Source: Pseudomonadota bacterium (GTDB taxonomy: Bacteria > Pseudomonadota > Gammaproteobacteria > Burkholderiales > Burkholderiaceae_C). Taken from it: 59,754 bases of DNA. Positions 1-10,300 of the stretch are shown piece after piece (within the stretch, counting starts at the first letter, position 1; each line of letters opens with the position of its first letter). Location: assembly GCA_021816585.1 (NCBI GenBank), contig JAKAXL010000015.1:1-59754 (forward strand). The letters are read 5' to 3'. A program made the translations under genes and the position numbers. The notes beneath the pieces are model-generated. The model was not told the DNA's origin. It made no database searches and worked only from the letters and a program-made list of their open reading frames with translations.

Positions 1-414
1 GGCGCCCATCAGTTCGCCCAGCGGGCGCTGGTAGTACTCGGCGGCGAAGCGCAGCAGCGCAATCCAGTCGGGGCCCAGCGGGGGCAGCTCCTCGCAGACC
101 TCGTGCACCGCACGCAGGCGGCGCGGCTGCGCCTGCGGCAACTCGTCGGCACACCGTGCCTGCAGCACGACGCCGCTGACCAGTTGTCGCCCCAACGGCA
201 CCCGCACGACCGTTCCGATCGGGATGTCGCGATCGCAGGCATAGTCCAGCACGCCCCAGATCGGGGCGTCGACGGCGACCTGCAGGCGCCAGGGGGAAGC
301 CGGCTCCGCGGCCGCGACCTCGTCCGTCGCCTTCGGGTTTACCACGATGCCGCGGGCGCCGGGAGCGCCGGATGTGAGCGCCGACTCGCATCGCGCGCGG
401 CCATGTTGCGGCAT
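1..414 (-). CDS. priA: Primosomal protein N' (PriA), N-terminal part, cut by the window edge
   Basis: PriA is the 3'-to-5' DNA helicase that reloads the replisome at stalled forks. Only the first 138 codons are present; the helicase motifs and zinc-binding region lie outside the window. The visible part has the typical PriA 3'-DNA-binding domain, with segments such as VDAPIWGVLDYACD, GTVVRVPLGRQLVSGVV and FAAEYYQRPLGELM. I take the ATG at 414 as start; a GTG at 345 is possible because the family homology only begins near residue 40. It is divergent from nothing but shares the minus strand with hemE upstream, separated by about 290 bp that hold DnaA-box-like sequences. Confidence 0.85.
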   Translation of the reverse strand, partial: MPQHGRARCESALTSGAPGARGIVVNPKATDEVAAAEPASPWRLQVAVDAPIWGVLDYACDRDIPIGTVVRVPLGRQLVSGVVLQARCADELPQAQPRRLRAVHEVCEELPPLGPDWIALLRFAAEYYQRPLGELMGA

Positions 415-706
415 CGGGGATGGGGTCTACGGGGAATCCCCAGGCTGTGGACAACTTTGTGCATAGTGCGTCCCGACGACCAGCCCCCAGCTGTGGACAA
501 CTTGGCTTCCATCGCATGCGGCTCTGCAGCAATTTCAGCAAAACCTCGGTAGATCAACAAGTTGCGCGTCAAGTCCTGAAGTAAGATCTGGATTCCCCGA
601 GCTATCTCCCCAAATCCCTCGATGTGTGCATAAATGGATGCCATCGGGCTTGACAAGCGTGCGCGAATGCACCGTCGCGGGTGCGCGCGGCGCACGCCGC
701 AGCCGC
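415..706. other. priA-hemE intergenic region with DnaA-box-like sequences
   Basis: This gap is less G+C-rich than its surroundings. It carries TGTGGACAA at 446-454 and 492-500 (reverse complement TTGTCCACA, one base off the DnaA box TTATCCACA), TGTGCATAG at 458-466 and TGTGCATAA at 625-633 (reverse complement TTATGCACA, a match to the relaxed DnaA-box consensus). All four are in the same orientation. No open frame here looks like a protein. Whether DnaA binds is inference; the region also has to contain the priA promoter. Confidence 0.4.
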
Positions 707-1804
707 CTAGCGCCCCGGCTCGCGCAGCTTTCGGCTGTGCTGGTGCACGGTGTCCACCAGCACCTGCACATGCTCGGGCGGCGTGAACTGGGAGATGCCG
801 TGCCCCAGGTTGAACACGTGGCCGGCGCGCTGGCCCGGCGCGATCGTCCCGAAGGCGTCGAGCACCGCACGTGCCTGCGCGGCGATGCTGTCGGGGGGAG
901 CGAACAACACGGAGGGGTCCAGGTTGCCCTGCAGCGCGACGCGCTCGCCCACCAGCGAGCGCGCGGCCCCCAGGTTGACGGTCCAGTCCACGCCCAGCGC
1001 GTCGGCCCCGCTGTCGCTCATCTCGCGCAGCCAGCCGCCGCCGCCCTTGGTGAACAGGATCAGCGGCACGCGCCGCCCGTCGTGCTCGCGCCGCAGCGCC
1101 TGCAGCACGCGGCGGCTGTACTGCAGCGAGAACTCCTGGAACGCACCGTCGGCCAGCGCCCCGCCCCAGGAATCGAACAGCATCAGGGCCTGGGCGCCGG
1201 ATTCGACCTGCGCGTTCAGGTAGGCGGCGACCGCCTCGGCGTTGACGCCCAGGATGTGGTGCATCAGGTCCGGGCGGGAGTACATCAGGGTCTTGGTCTG
1301 GCGCCAGTCGTCGCTGCCCTGCCCCTCCACCATGTAGCAGGCCAGGGTCCACGGACTGCCGGCGAAGCCGATCAGCGGCACCCGCTGCACGCCGTCGCGG
1401 GTCAGCGCGCGGCGGATCTGCGAGACGGCGTCGAACACGTAGCGCAGACGCTCCAGGTCGGGCGCGCGCAGCGCGCGGATCTGCGCCTCGGTACGCAGCG
1501 CATGCTCGAAGCGCGGCCCCTCGCCGGGGGCGAAGCGCAGGCCCAGGCCCATCGCGTCCGGCACCGTGAGTATGTCCGAGAACAGGATCGCGGCGTCCAG
1601 CGCGTAGCGCTCCAGCGGCTGCAGCGTCACCTCGGTGGCCAGCCCGGGGTCGGTGGCCAGGCCCAGGAAGCTGCCGGCCCGGGCGCGCGTGGCGTTGTAC
1701 TCGGGCAGATAGCGCCCGGCCTGCCGCATCAGCCAGACGGGGGTGTACGCGGTGGGTTCGCGCAGCAGCGCGCGCAGCAGGGTGTCGTTGGCGATCGTGC
1801 TCAT
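707..1804 (-). CDS. hemE: Uroporphyrinogen decarboxylase
   Basis: HemE removes the four acetate carboxyl groups of uroporphyrinogen III to give coproporphyrinogen III in cytoplasmic haem synthesis. The 365-residue length is normal for the family. Near the N-terminus is the signature [15 protein letters not shown] with the substrate-binding arginines, followed by [14 protein letters not shown] with the catalytic aspartate, and [16 protein letters not shown] in the middle. The ATG at 1804 aligns with the usual start (TPVWLMRQ about 20 residues in). It is divergent from the metal ABC transporter operon and has priA downstream on the same strand, an arrangement common in betaproteobacteria. Confidence 0.97.
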   Translation of the reverse strand: MSTIANDTLLRALLREPTAYTPVWLMRQAGRYLPEYNATRARAGSFLGLATDPGLATEVTLQPLERYALDAAILFSDILTVPDAMGLGLRFAPGEGPRFEHALRTEAQIRALRAPDLERLRYVFDAVSQIRRALTRDGVQRVPLIGFAGSPWTLACYMVEGQGSDDWRQTKTLMYSRPDLMHHILGVNAEAVAAYLNAQVESGAQALMLFDSWGGALADGAFQEFSLQYSRRVLQALRREHDGRRVPLILFTKGGGGWLREMSDSGADALGVDWTVNLGAARSLVGERVALQGNLDPSVLFAPPDSIAAQARAVLDAFGTIAPGQRAGHVFNLGHGISQFTPPEHVQVLVDTVHQHSRKLREPGR

Positions 1805-1906
1805 CCGTCTATTGTCGCAAAGCGCCGGAGCTCACAGCGCGAAAGCGTGGCCGGCGGGCCACGCCTGCCCTGCCCTACAGGCTGCCGGCACGCCCGCGCG
1901 GCCTGT

Positions 1907-1927
1907 TAACGCAACCAGCTTGCATTA
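1907..1927. promoter_or_regulatory. Palindrome in front of the metal ABC transporter operon
   Basis: TAACGCAA, 5 bases, TTGCATTA: two 8-bp arms that match at 7 of 8 positions as an inverted repeat, ending at the first possible ATG of the transporter operon. The position fits an operator. A Zur- or other Fur-family regulator is a guess from the operon's content, since the sequence is not a textbook Zur box. Confidence 0.4.
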
Positions 1928-2874
1928 TGATGGCGGCCTCGAATCCCTTCCGTCGCAGTCGTCCGATGCCCGCCCTGTTCCGCCGCGTCGTGCTCATCGC
2001 GCCATGGCTGTGGGCCTGCGCGGCAGCCGCGCACGCCGCCGCGCCGCCGACCATCGTCGCCGCCGAGAGCACCTACGGCGCGATCGCCTCCGAGATCGGC
2101 GGCACGCATGTGCGCGTGCTGTCGCTGATCCGCAACCCGAACGTCGACCCGCACGCCTTCGAGGCCTCGCCGCGCGAGGCGCGGGAAGTCGCCGGTGCAG
2201 GCCTGGTGCTGATGAACGGACTCGGCTACGACACCTGGATGCGTCAGCTGCTGGCCGCCAACCCGGTGCCCCACCGCGAGGTGCTGGTGGCGGCCGACCT
2301 GCTGCCGGCGCGACGCCTGCCCGACGCCAACCCGCACGTGTTCTACGACCCCCGCGTCGGCGAGCGCATGGCCGAGGCGGTCACCGCCTGGCTGCGCCGC
2401 GTCGACCCGGCGCACGCCGCGGCCTACGCCGCCGGCGAAGCGCGCGTGCTGGCGCAACTGGCCGAGGTCAGGCAGCGCGCCCGCGAACTGGCACGCGCGC
2501 ATCCGGGGCTGCCGGTCACGGCCACCGAGCCGGTGTGGGGCTACATGGTGCGCGAACTCGGCTGGCGCGACCACGACACCGCGCTGCAACTGCACGTCAT
2601 GAACGGCACCGAGCCGGCGCCGCGCGAGATGGCCGCCTTCGATTCCGAGTTGCGACACCACGCCGTCGCGCTGCTGATCCACAACCGCCAGGTCGACTCC
2701 CCGCTGACCCGCAGCATGCTGCAACTGGCCAGGCGCTGCGGCGTGGCGACGCTGGGCGTGGACGAGTTCACGCCTGCGGGGGTGGACTATCCGCAATGGC
2801 TGCTCGACAGCCTGCAACGCGCGGCCGACGCGCTGGCGCACCCGCCGGCGGCGAGCGCCTCCTGCCATGGCTGA
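1927..2874 (+). CDS. Metal ABC transporter, periplasmic substrate-binding protein (ZnuA-like)
   Basis: Cluster A-I solute-binding protein for zinc or manganese delivery to an ABC importer. A signal peptide is visible (FRRVVLIAPWLWACAAAAHA, cleavage about residue 34). The mature part has VAAESTYGAIASEIGG, then SLIRNPNVDPHAFEASP with the first metal-ligand histidine, an aspartate-containing LPDANPHVFYDP segment with a second histidine, and a third region with VWGYMVRELG. The long His-rich loop of classical ZnuA is missing, so manganese or another metal cannot be excluded. Start is ATG 1927 or 1966 (the latter begins directly at the signal peptide); neither has a clear ribosome-binding site. The gene overlaps the ATPase gene by 8 bp. 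Confidence 0.85.
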   Translation: MMAASNPFRRSRPMPALFRRVVLIAPWLWACAAAAHAAAPPTIVAAESTYGAIASEIGGTHVRVLSLIRNPNVDPHAFEASPREAREVAGAGLVLMNGLGYDTWMRQLLAANPVPHREVLVAADLLPARRLPDANPHVFYDPRVGERMAEAVTAWLRRVDPAHAAAYAAGEARVLAQLAEVRQRARELARAHPGLPVTATEPVWGYMVRELGWRDHDTALQLHVMNGTEPAPREMAAFDSELRHHAVALLIHNRQVDSPLTRSMLQLARRCGVATLGVDEFTPAGVDYPQWLLDSLQRAADALAHPPAASASCHG

Positions 2875-3712
2875 AGCGGCCGTGCTGGCCAGCGGGCTGC
2901 GGGTCGCCCGCGGCAGCCGCGACATCGTGCGCGGACTCGAGCTGCGCATCGAGCAGGGCCAGATCGTCGGCCTGTTCGGCAGCAACGGCGCCGGCAAGAC
3001 CACGCTGCTGCAGGCGCTGGCGGGACTGCTGCCGACCGGCGCCGGGCAGCTGCAGGTGCTCGGCGGCACTGCGTCGCAGGCGCGCCGGCGCATCGGCTAC
3101 GTCGCGCAGGTGGTTCCGGAAGGCGCGCAGACGCGGCTGCGCGCGGCCGACTTCGTGGCCAGCGCGTGGCGCGCCGAGCGCTGGGGTTTCGCGCTGTCGC
3201 CGCGCTTGCGCGCGGAGCGCGCGGCCGCGGTGCACGAGGCCCTGCGCTCGACCGCCTGCGAACACCTGGCCGGGCGCGGCATGGACACGCTGTCGGGCGG
3301 CGAACGCCAGCGCGTGTGCATTGCGCAGGCGCTGGTCAATCCGGTGCGCCTGCTGCTGCTCGACGAGCCGCTGGCCAACCTCGACCCGCGCGCGCAGCTC
3401 GGCGTGCTCGAGCTGGTGCGCGAACTGCGCGCACGCCACGGACTGACCGTGCTGCTCAGCGCGCACGACGTCAACGCGCTGCTGCCGGTGATGGACCGCG
3501 TGCTGTACCTGGCCGCCGGACACGGCCGCCTGGGCGCGGTCGACGAGGTCATCGACGATGCCGCGCTGAGCGCGCTGTACGGAGTCCCGATGGCCGTCGC
3601 GCGCCATGCCGGCTACATGTTCATCCACCCCGCCGGCGGCTTCATGGCCGAGCAGGCGGCGCATTGCGAGCATGGCGCGCACGAGCACGCCGCGCATGCA
3701 CAGGAATCGTGA
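2867..3712 (+). CDS. Metal ABC transporter ATP-binding protein (ZnuC-like)
   Basis: The ATPase of the transporter. Walker A is GSNGAGKTTL near residue 39, the ABC signature is LSGGERQRV, Walker B is LLLLDEPLANLD, and the H-loop histidine is in SAHDVN. The 281-residue protein ends in a short His-rich tail (HCEHGAHEHAAHAQ), which suggests metal binding at the cytoplasmic exit. Its start overlaps the upstream binding-protein gene and its stop overlaps the permease ATG by one base, so the three genes should be translated together. Confidence 0.93.
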   Translation: MAEAAVLASGLRVARGSRDIVRGLELRIEQGQIVGLFGSNGAGKTTLLQALAGLLPTGAGQLQVLGGTASQARRRIGYVAQVVPEGAQTRLRAADFVASAWRAERWGFALSPRLRAERAAAVHEALRSTACEHLAGRGMDTLSGGERQRVCIAQALVNPVRLLLLDEPLANLDPRAQLGVLELVRELRARHGLTVLLSAHDVNALLPVMDRVLYLAAGHGRLGAVDEVIDDAALSALYGVPMAVARHAGYMFIHPAGGFMAEQAAHCEHGAHEHAAHAQES

Positions 3713-4515
3713 TGCTCGGACTCGAATACGCCTTCATGCGCCAGGCGCTGGTCGCCGCCGGCAGCATCGGCGTGGCGGCGGCCGCGGTCGGCTACTTCGT
3801 CACGCTGCGCCGCCAGACCTTCGCCGCGCACGCGCTGTCGCACGTCGGCTTCACCGGCGCGGCCGGCGCCATCGTGCTCGGCCTGAGCGCCTATCTGGGG
3901 CTGTTCGCGTTCACGCTGGCGGCCGGGCTGGCACTGGCGCTGGCGGGCAGGCGGCTGCGCCAGCGCGACGTCGGCATCGGCATGGTGCTGATGTTCGCGC
4001 TGGGCCTCGGGGTGCTGTTCCTGAGCCTGTACACCAGCAACGCACAGCAGGCGATGAGCATCCTGTTCGGAAGCATCGTCGGCATCACCGCGGCGCAGGA
4101 GCGGCTGTCCGTGCTCGTGGCCGCGGGCGCGCTGGCCGGTCTCGCGCTGATCCACCGCCCGCTGCTGCTGGCCAGCCTGAACCCCGACATGGCGCGCACC
4201 CGCGGCATCGCGGTGGGGCTGCTGGACCTGCTGTTCGCCCTGCTGCTGGCGGCCACCGTCGCGGTGGCCGTGCCGGTGATCGGCGCGCTGCTGATCTTCG
4301 CCTTCCTCGTCGGGCCGCCGGCCGCGGCGCAGGCCTTCACCCGCCGCATCGCCGGCGGCATGGTGCTGTCGATGCTGCTGGGGCTGGGGGTGGCCTGGGG
4401 CGGCCTGGCCGCCTCCTATGCCATCGGCTGGCCCGCCAGCACCTGGATCGCCGCGCTGAGCTTCGCGCTGTACCTGCTCGCGCAGGCCTGGCGTGGCTGG
4501 CGCGGCGGCGCCTGA
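3712..4515 (+). CDS. Metal ABC transporter permease (ZnuB-like, ABC-3 family)
   Basis: Integral membrane component of the zinc/manganese importer. The 267-residue chain has about eight hydrophobic segments and begins with EYAFMRQALVAAGSIG, then TLRRQTFAAHALSHVGFTG, which is the conserved cytoplasmic loop of ABC-3 permeases. The ATG shares its A with the stop of the ATPase gene (TGATG). It closes the three-gene operon. About 200 bp separate it from aceB, including a G+C-rich palindrome around 4528-4541 that could end transcription. Confidence 0.93.
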   Translation: MLGLEYAFMRQALVAAGSIGVAAAAVGYFVTLRRQTFAAHALSHVGFTGAAGAIVLGLSAYLGLFAFTLAAGLALALAGRRLRQRDVGIGMVLMFALGLGVLFLSLYTSNAQQAMSILFGSIVGITAAQERLSVLVAAGALAGLALIHRPLLLASLNPDMARTRGIAVGLLDLLFALLLAATVAVAVPVIGALLIFAFLVGPPAAAQAFTRRIAGGMVLSMLLGLGVAWGGLAASYAIGWPASTWIAALSFALYLLAQAWRGWRGGA

Positions 4516-4713
4516 GCGACTCGTCCGCCGCCCGCGGGCGGAGCGCGCGCGATCGCGGTCGCCCCCGAAACCCGCCGTCATGGTTGAATATCGGTCTAGG
4601 CTTTTGCGTGCCGTGGCTACCGCCGCACCGGCACGACGGGCACCGCGCTGGTGCCGCTTGGGGCACGATCTGTCCCGATTTCCTACACAACCTGTGCACA
4701 CACGGAGATTCGC

Positions 4714-6300
<1,587 letters not shown>

Positions 6301-6406
6301 GCCACCCGGGCAGGGCGGCGCGCGCCCAGGCGCAGGTCCGTTTGCGGCCACACCTGCGCGCGCGCCGCGCCTACAGTGGCGGGGTCACGACATCCGCGAG
6401 CCCGCC

Positions 6407-7282
6407 ATGCCACTGCTGGAACTCCTGCTGCTTGCCGCGATCTGGGGCAGCTCCTTCCTGTTCCTGCGCCTGGGCGTGCCGGCGCTGGGACCGCTGAGCC
6501 TGATCGCGCTGCGCGTGTCCATCGCCGCGCTGGTGCTGTCGCCGGTGCTGCGCAGCGCGCAGCTGCGCCACCAGTTGCGCGCGCACTGGCGCGCGCTGGC
6601 GGTCGTCGGGCTGAGCAACTCGGCGCTTCCGTTCACGCTGTTCGCCATCGGCGCGCTGCACCTGGGCGCCGGCTTCGAGTCCATCCTCAACGCCACCACC
6701 CCGCTGTGGGCGGCGCTGATGGGGGCCTTGTGGTTCGGCGCGGGCATCTCGCGCGCGCAAGGCGCGGGGCTGCTGCTGGGGCTGCTCGGCGTGGTCGCGC
6801 TGGTCGGCGGCCAGGCGCAACTGGCGCACGGCATCTCGGCCCCGGCCGCCGCGGCGGCGCTGCTGGCCCCCGCGTCCTACGGTTTCGCCGTGCACTTCAC
6901 GCGGCGCCACCTCGGCCACACCGATCCGCGAGTGATCGCCTTCGCCAGCCAGGCGTTCGCCGCGCTGCTGCTGCTGCTGCCCGGCGCCGTGCTGTGGCCG
7001 GGGCACCCCGTGGAGCCGCGCATCTGGGCCTATGTCGGAGCGCTCGGCGTGCTGTGCACCGGGGTCGCCTACGTGCTGTATTTCCGCCTCGTGGTGCGCG
7101 TGGGCGCCGCCTACGCGGCGTCCGTGACCTTCCTCATCCCGGTGTTCGGGATGCTGTGGGGCGCGCTGTTCCTGCACGAGCGCATCACGCCGCCGATGCT
7201 CGCGGGTTGCGCCGTGATCCTGGCCGGCACCGCGCTGGCCGGCGGCCTCTGGCGCCGCCTGCTGCCGCGGTCCGCGAAATGA
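6407..7282 (+). CDS. EamA/DMT-superfamily transporter
   Basis: A 291-residue inner-membrane protein with about ten hydrophobic segments arranged as two EamA repeats (roughly residues 5-135 and 150-285). The repeat start is typical: LLLAAIWGSSFLFLRLG. The second repeat ends with FLIPVFGMLWGALFLHE, another family hallmark. These proteins export small metabolites, but the substrate cannot be told from sequence. It stands alone, convergent with the large sensor gene that follows. Confidence 0.9.
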   Translation: MPLLELLLLAAIWGSSFLFLRLGVPALGPLSLIALRVSIAALVLSPVLRSAQLRHQLRAHWRALAVVGLSNSALPFTLFAIGALHLGAGFESILNATTPLWAALMGALWFGAGISRAQGAGLLLGLLGVVALVGGQAQLAHGISAPAAAAALLAPASYGFAVHFTRRHLGHTDPRVIAFASQAFAALLLLLPGAVLWPGHPVEPRIWAYVGALGVLCTGVAYVLYFRLVVRVGAAYAASVTFLIPVFGMLWGALFLHERITPPMLAGCAVILAGTALAGGLWRRLLPRSAK

Positions 7283-7368
7283 CCCCCTCAACCGCGAAGG
7301 GGGCCTGAGGACCTGCTGCAGCCCGGCGGAGTCGCGGGAGAACCATCGCCGCCCCGCGATGCGCCGGC

Positions 7369-10300
7369 TCAGGCGGGGTCCGACTGCAGGTCCTGCGACT
7401 CGGCCGGATGCGCGGCCGGACGCTTGCGCACGCGCTCGATCAGCCAGGCGCTGAGCCGATGGCTCGCCGCCTTGCGCTCGTCGGCATCGGCCGACTCGTG
7501 CACCGCGGCATGCCACGCCATGGCCTCCCGTGCCTCGAGCCCGACGCGGCGCAGGTAGCCGCCGAGGGGGCATTGCTGCAGCGACGTATCGCGATGCGGC
7601 TGCAGCTCATGCATGTACAGCCAATGGAAGGCCAACGCCCCCAGTGCGGTATCGAGTCGCTGCGGCGCGGCGCAGGCCTGGGCCGCGCCGCGCTGCGCGA
7701 CCCAGGCGCCGAAGTCGCGCGCGGGCATCGGTCTGGCGATGCCGAATCCCTGCCCGTAACCCACTCCCAGCACGCTCGCGGCCTCGGCGATCGCCGTACT
7801 TTCGACGCCCTCGATCACCACCTCCTTCTCGAAGTCGCGTCCGATCTGCGCCACCGTACGCACCAGGCTCAGCGCCTTGATGGGGTCGCGCTCGATGTCG
7901 AGCAGGATGGCGCGGTCGACCTTGATGATGTCGAAGGGCATGCTGGCCAGCCGCTTGAGGCTGCTGAAACCCGAGCCCAGGTCATCGATGGCCAGGCGCA
8001 CGCCCAGTCGCCCCAGCGTGGCCACCGCCTGGTCGCGCCGTGCCTCGTCGACTTCCTGCGACTCCAGCAACTCGAGCACGAGGTGGCGCGCCGGAACCCG
8101 GCTGTCGCGCAGCGCCTGTTCGATCCATTGCGCGCACTCGGGGTGCAGCATGGTCGACGGCGGCAGGTTCAGGGAAACGTCGACCTCGATGCCGTGCTCG
8201 CGCCATCGCGTCAGCCAGTGCAGGCTCTGCGCCAGGCCGATGCGGAACAATGCGTCGAGGTCGGCATCGCGCAGCGCCGGCAGGAAGACGTCCGGAGGCA
8301 CGACGCGGCCGTCGGGCGAGACCAGCCGCGCCAGCGCCTCGACCTTGGCGACGCCGCCCGCGCGCAGGTCCACCACCGGCTGCACGAACATCGCCAGCCC
8401 GTCCGCGTACAGCCATTCGCGGTAGCGCGCGGCCTCGTGCTGGTCGAGCAGAGGCTGGCGCCGGCGCAGCAGGTCGTCGATCAGGTTCCAGCGATTCTGC
8501 ACGGCGGTGAGGAAGGTGCGCCCCTGCTCGGTGTCGAACTGGTTCGGGTAGGCGCCATAGATCACCAGCACCGCATCGGTCTGGCCGCCGCGCAGCAAGG
8601 GAATCGCCGCCATGCTGCGCACGCCCATGCGCCTGGCGGCCTGCTCCCAGGGCTGCAGGCCGGGCTGCGACTCGTAGGAGCGGGCCGTCATGACCGTCTC
8701 GGTGCGCCACGCCAGCGCCGCCAGGCCCATGCCGGTCGGGCTGCCCGAGTCCAGCGACGGGCGCATGCCCGGCGCCGAGAGAACGCCCGCCATCTCCTCG
8801 GCCTGCGGGCCGTCGCAGGCCTGCAGCGCGAACATCCCCTGGCCGTCCGGGCGCATCAGCGCGCAGCTCTGGATCCCGGGCAGCGTGCCCAGCGCGCGCA
8901 GCTTCTCGCGGACCACCTCGATCCAGCCCTGCCCGTTGCGCGGCAGCGGTCGCGCCAGATAGGCGTTGTAGGTGTTCTGCACCTCGAGCATGGTGTCGAG
9001 CTGCGCCTGCAGGTCGATCTGCACGCGCGCGTCCAGCACCCGCTGCAGGCGATGGCGGTCGCGCGCGGCCAGTTCGGTGGCGTCCAGGTGCCAGTGCAGC
9101 AGATCGCGGTACAGCTGCATCGACGCGCTCAGCCACGACGGCGCGACCCCGACCAGCGCATGCACGGCTCCCAGATGCCGCGCGCGTACCTGGATGTTCG
9201 CCGCCGAGGTCGCCGGCTCGAGCAGGAAGCGCAGGTGACGCGCCTGGCTGGACTTCAACCCCTCCAGGCGCTCGGGGCCGAGCGCGGACAGGATCACCGC
9301 CAGGTCCGGGCGCTGCGCGAGCTCGGCATAGAAGTTCTCGACGAATTCGCGCTCGGCGCGCTCGAACAGCGGCTCGACGCGCGTCAGCAGGCGCTGCGCA
9401 TCGCTGGCGAACGGGTCGAAGGGCGGCTCCGGCAAGGCATCGGCCGACTCCTGCCCGGACTGGGCCTGCTGCGCGGAGCCGGCGCGCGCCCACCAGTGCG
9501 CGCGCGTGGCCTTGCGCGACTTGATGCGATACATCGCCGCGTCCGCCAGGCGCAACAGGGCCTCGGCGCTTGCGCCGTCGTCCGGCGCGACCGCGAGGCC
9601 CATGCTCATGCCGACGCTGGCCAGGCGCCCGGCACCGAGGTCGAACGGCGTCTCGACGGCCTGGTGCAGGCGCTCCAGGATGAATTCGAGCTGCTCCTGC
9701 GCATAGTCGAGCTCGAGGTCCTCGATGACCAGCACGAACTCGTCGCCGCCCAGGCGCGCGATCATGTCGGTGCTGCGCGACAGCGCGCGCAGGCGCTCGC
9801 CCAGCTGCTGCAGCAGCGCGTCGCCGACCTCGTGGCCCCAGCGGTCGTTGACCGGCTTGAAGTCGTCGAGGTCGATCAGCCCGACGGCGATCGCCGCGCC
9901 CGCACGCTGCGCCTGCGCGACCGCGCGCTCCAGGTTGAACTCGAGCGCGCGCCGATTCGGCAGCCCGGTCAGCGGATCGACCTGGCTGAGGCGCTCCATC
10001 TGCTGCATCAACTGCTGGCGCTCGGTCACGTCGACGATGGTCCACACGACGTCGGTGGCACCCTCCGCGTCCCTCGGCATGCGCTGGCCCGACAGCGTGA
10101 CGCAGGCCGGCCTGCCGTCCTCGCGCACGATGTCCAGCGCCTCCAGCGTGACTCCGCCGCGCCCCAGCACCTCGCGCGTGGCCGAGATCATGGCCGGCTG
10201 GTTCAACGTCGGCGCGGCCTCGGCCACGGCCTTGCCCAGCGCGCCGCGCAGGTCCCGCACGCCGAAGATGCGGGCGACCGCGGCGTTCGCCTCGACGATC

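Noticed and set aside
4528-4541. A G+C-rich palindrome after the metal permease as a defined terminator
   Set aside because: No loop of usable size and no T run; such palindromes are frequent by chance at this base composition.
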